The translations under genes were made by a program, and so were the position numbers. From positions 1 to 8,346 of the forward strand of contig DNNX01000009.1 in the NCBI GenBank assembly GCA_003497445.1: DNA of 8,346 bases, read 5' to 3'. The stretch is from Acholeplasmataceae bacterium (lineage in GTDB: Bacteria; Bacillota_I; Bacilli_A; Acholeplasmatales; Acholeplasmataceae). Positions 7,593-8,346 of the stretch are shown here, piece after piece (the first letter of the stretch is position 1; every line of letters starts with the position of its first letter). The notes under the pieces are model-generated. The model searched no databases. It worked only from the letters and a program-made list of their open reading frames with translations, and was not told the DNA's origin.

Positions 7593-8346
7593 TATTTACT
7601 TCTCTTTAAGGTAACGATTTCATTGATAAAGATCACTTGATTGTTAGTATCTTTATCAATCGTGTAAAATCCTAATCTTTTAAATTGACATTTATCTTCA
7701 ATGTTAAGCGATGTGATGTAAGGTTCCGCATATCCATTGTAAGTTTTCCATGAATCTTCTTTAAATCTTGAAATAATGTCGCCTTCTTCTTCATCTAAAA
7801 CCATAGGTCCAAAAACATTAAACGTAACAGGTTTTGCTTGTGAAGCCTCAACAAAATGAATGGTACCATTCGGTTTTCTAGCATCAAATCCTGATCCACT
7901 TTTTGTTTCAATGTCATATGTCGCTTCTAAATAATCAATCGACCCGTCTTGTTTATACATCACATTTGTGCATGTAATGAAATACGCATGGAATAATCTA
8001 ACTTCTCCACCTAAATATAGTCTTTTATATTTTTTATTTGGCTTTTCAATTTCAAAATCTTCTTTTTCAATGTAGATTTCTCTTGAAAAAGGAATTGATC
8101 TTGTACCAAGAGTCTCTAAATCTTGATGTAATTCCACTTCTAATTCTTCTACTTGATTTTCTGGATAGTTGGTGATGATCACTTTTAGAGGATCTTTCAC
8201 TGCCATCAATCTTGGTACTTTTAAATTAAGATCATCTCTTAATGCTGCATCTAACATAGATGAATCGATTGTTGAATTAATTTTAGAAAGGCCTGATTCT
8301 AAAATAAATCTTCGAATTGCATCTGGTGTATAACCTCTGCGGCGTA
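7592..8346 (-). CDS. glnS: GlnRS, glutaminyl-tRNA synthetase (C-terminal 250 residues; 5' end outside window)
   Basis: This enzyme charges tRNA-Gln with glutamine, using ATP. The frame is open from the window edge through 8344 and reads RRRGYTPDAIRRF, the segment that follows the catalytic core in GlnRS, then LRDDLNLKVPRLMAVKDPLK, which resembles RxDLNxxxPRxMAVxDP in E. coli GlnRS. The rest is the two-barrel anticodon-binding region: FSREIYIEKEDF, YKRLYLGGEVRLFHAYFI, GTIHFVEA, GYAEPYI and FKRLGFYTIDKD. Bacterial GluRS has a helical anticodon domain instead, so this is not GltX; an archaeal-type GluRS also has barrels but fits less well. An internal ATG at 8257 is not the start, since family homology continues upstream of it. 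About 300 N-terminal residues, including the HIGH and KMSKS-type motifs, lie outside. The TAA stop overlaps the pcrA start. GlnRS is uncommon in low-GC Gram-positive relatives, which mostly use GatCAB. Confidence 0.94.
   Translation of the reverse strand, partial: RRRGYTPDAIRRFILESGLSKINSTIDSSMLDAALRDDLNLKVPRLMAVKDPLKVIITNYPENQVEELEVELHQDLETLGTRSIPFSREIYIEKEDFEIEKPNKKYKRLYLGGEVRLFHAYFITCTNVMYKQDGSIDYLEATYDIETKSGSGFDARKPNGTIHFVEASQAKPVTFNVFGPMVLDEEEGDIISRFKEDSWKTYNGYAEPYITSLNIEDKCQFKRLGFYTIDKDTNNQVIFINEIVTLKRSK

Overview
The window is a densely packed piece of a low-GC bacterial chromosome with every recognisable gene on the minus strand. Reading 8346 down to 1, the order is glnS (3' part), pcrA, a small UvrD-like helicase, ligA and uvrA (5' part). 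Neither the first nor the last gene is complete. All four gene junctions are tight: a 1-bp overlap, a 42-bp gap, a 23-bp gap and an 8-bp overlap. No terminator hairpin is visible, so this looks like one transcription unit that begins and ends outside the window. No gene-free stretch exceeds 42 bases, and no credible plus-strand gene, RNA gene, repeat array or mobile element was seen.

The base composition, the AAAGGTGA-type ribosome-binding sites and the pcrA-ligA neighbourhood (known from Bacillus, pcrB-pcrA-ligA) point to a Bacillota/Tenericutes-type organism. All seven Trp codons in the translated genes are TGG and no in-frame TGA occurs, so it uses the standard code. This excludes Mycoplasma and Spiroplasma but fits Acholeplasma-like, Izemoplasma-like or Erysipelotrichia-like lineages. 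That placement is inference.

Functionally the block is a DNA-repair operon with a tRNA synthetase gene at its upstream side. UvrA recognises damage in nucleotide excision repair, PcrA/UvrD clears repair intermediates and stalled RNA polymerase, and LigA seals the final nick. PcrA keeps the C-terminal Tudor-like RNA-polymerase-binding module. GlnS charges tRNA-Gln directly, which is uncommon in this part of the bacterial tree.

The most interesting element is the 392-residue helicase between pcrA and ligA. It carries every SF1A helicase motif, but the region that forms the regulatory 2B subdomain in PcrA is cut from roughly 200 residues to about 30, and there is no C-terminal RNA-polymerase-binding module. 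It looks like a diverged tandem relative of PcrA reduced to its motor core. A second point is UvrA, whose first zinc site has Ser in place of one of the four Cys ligands.
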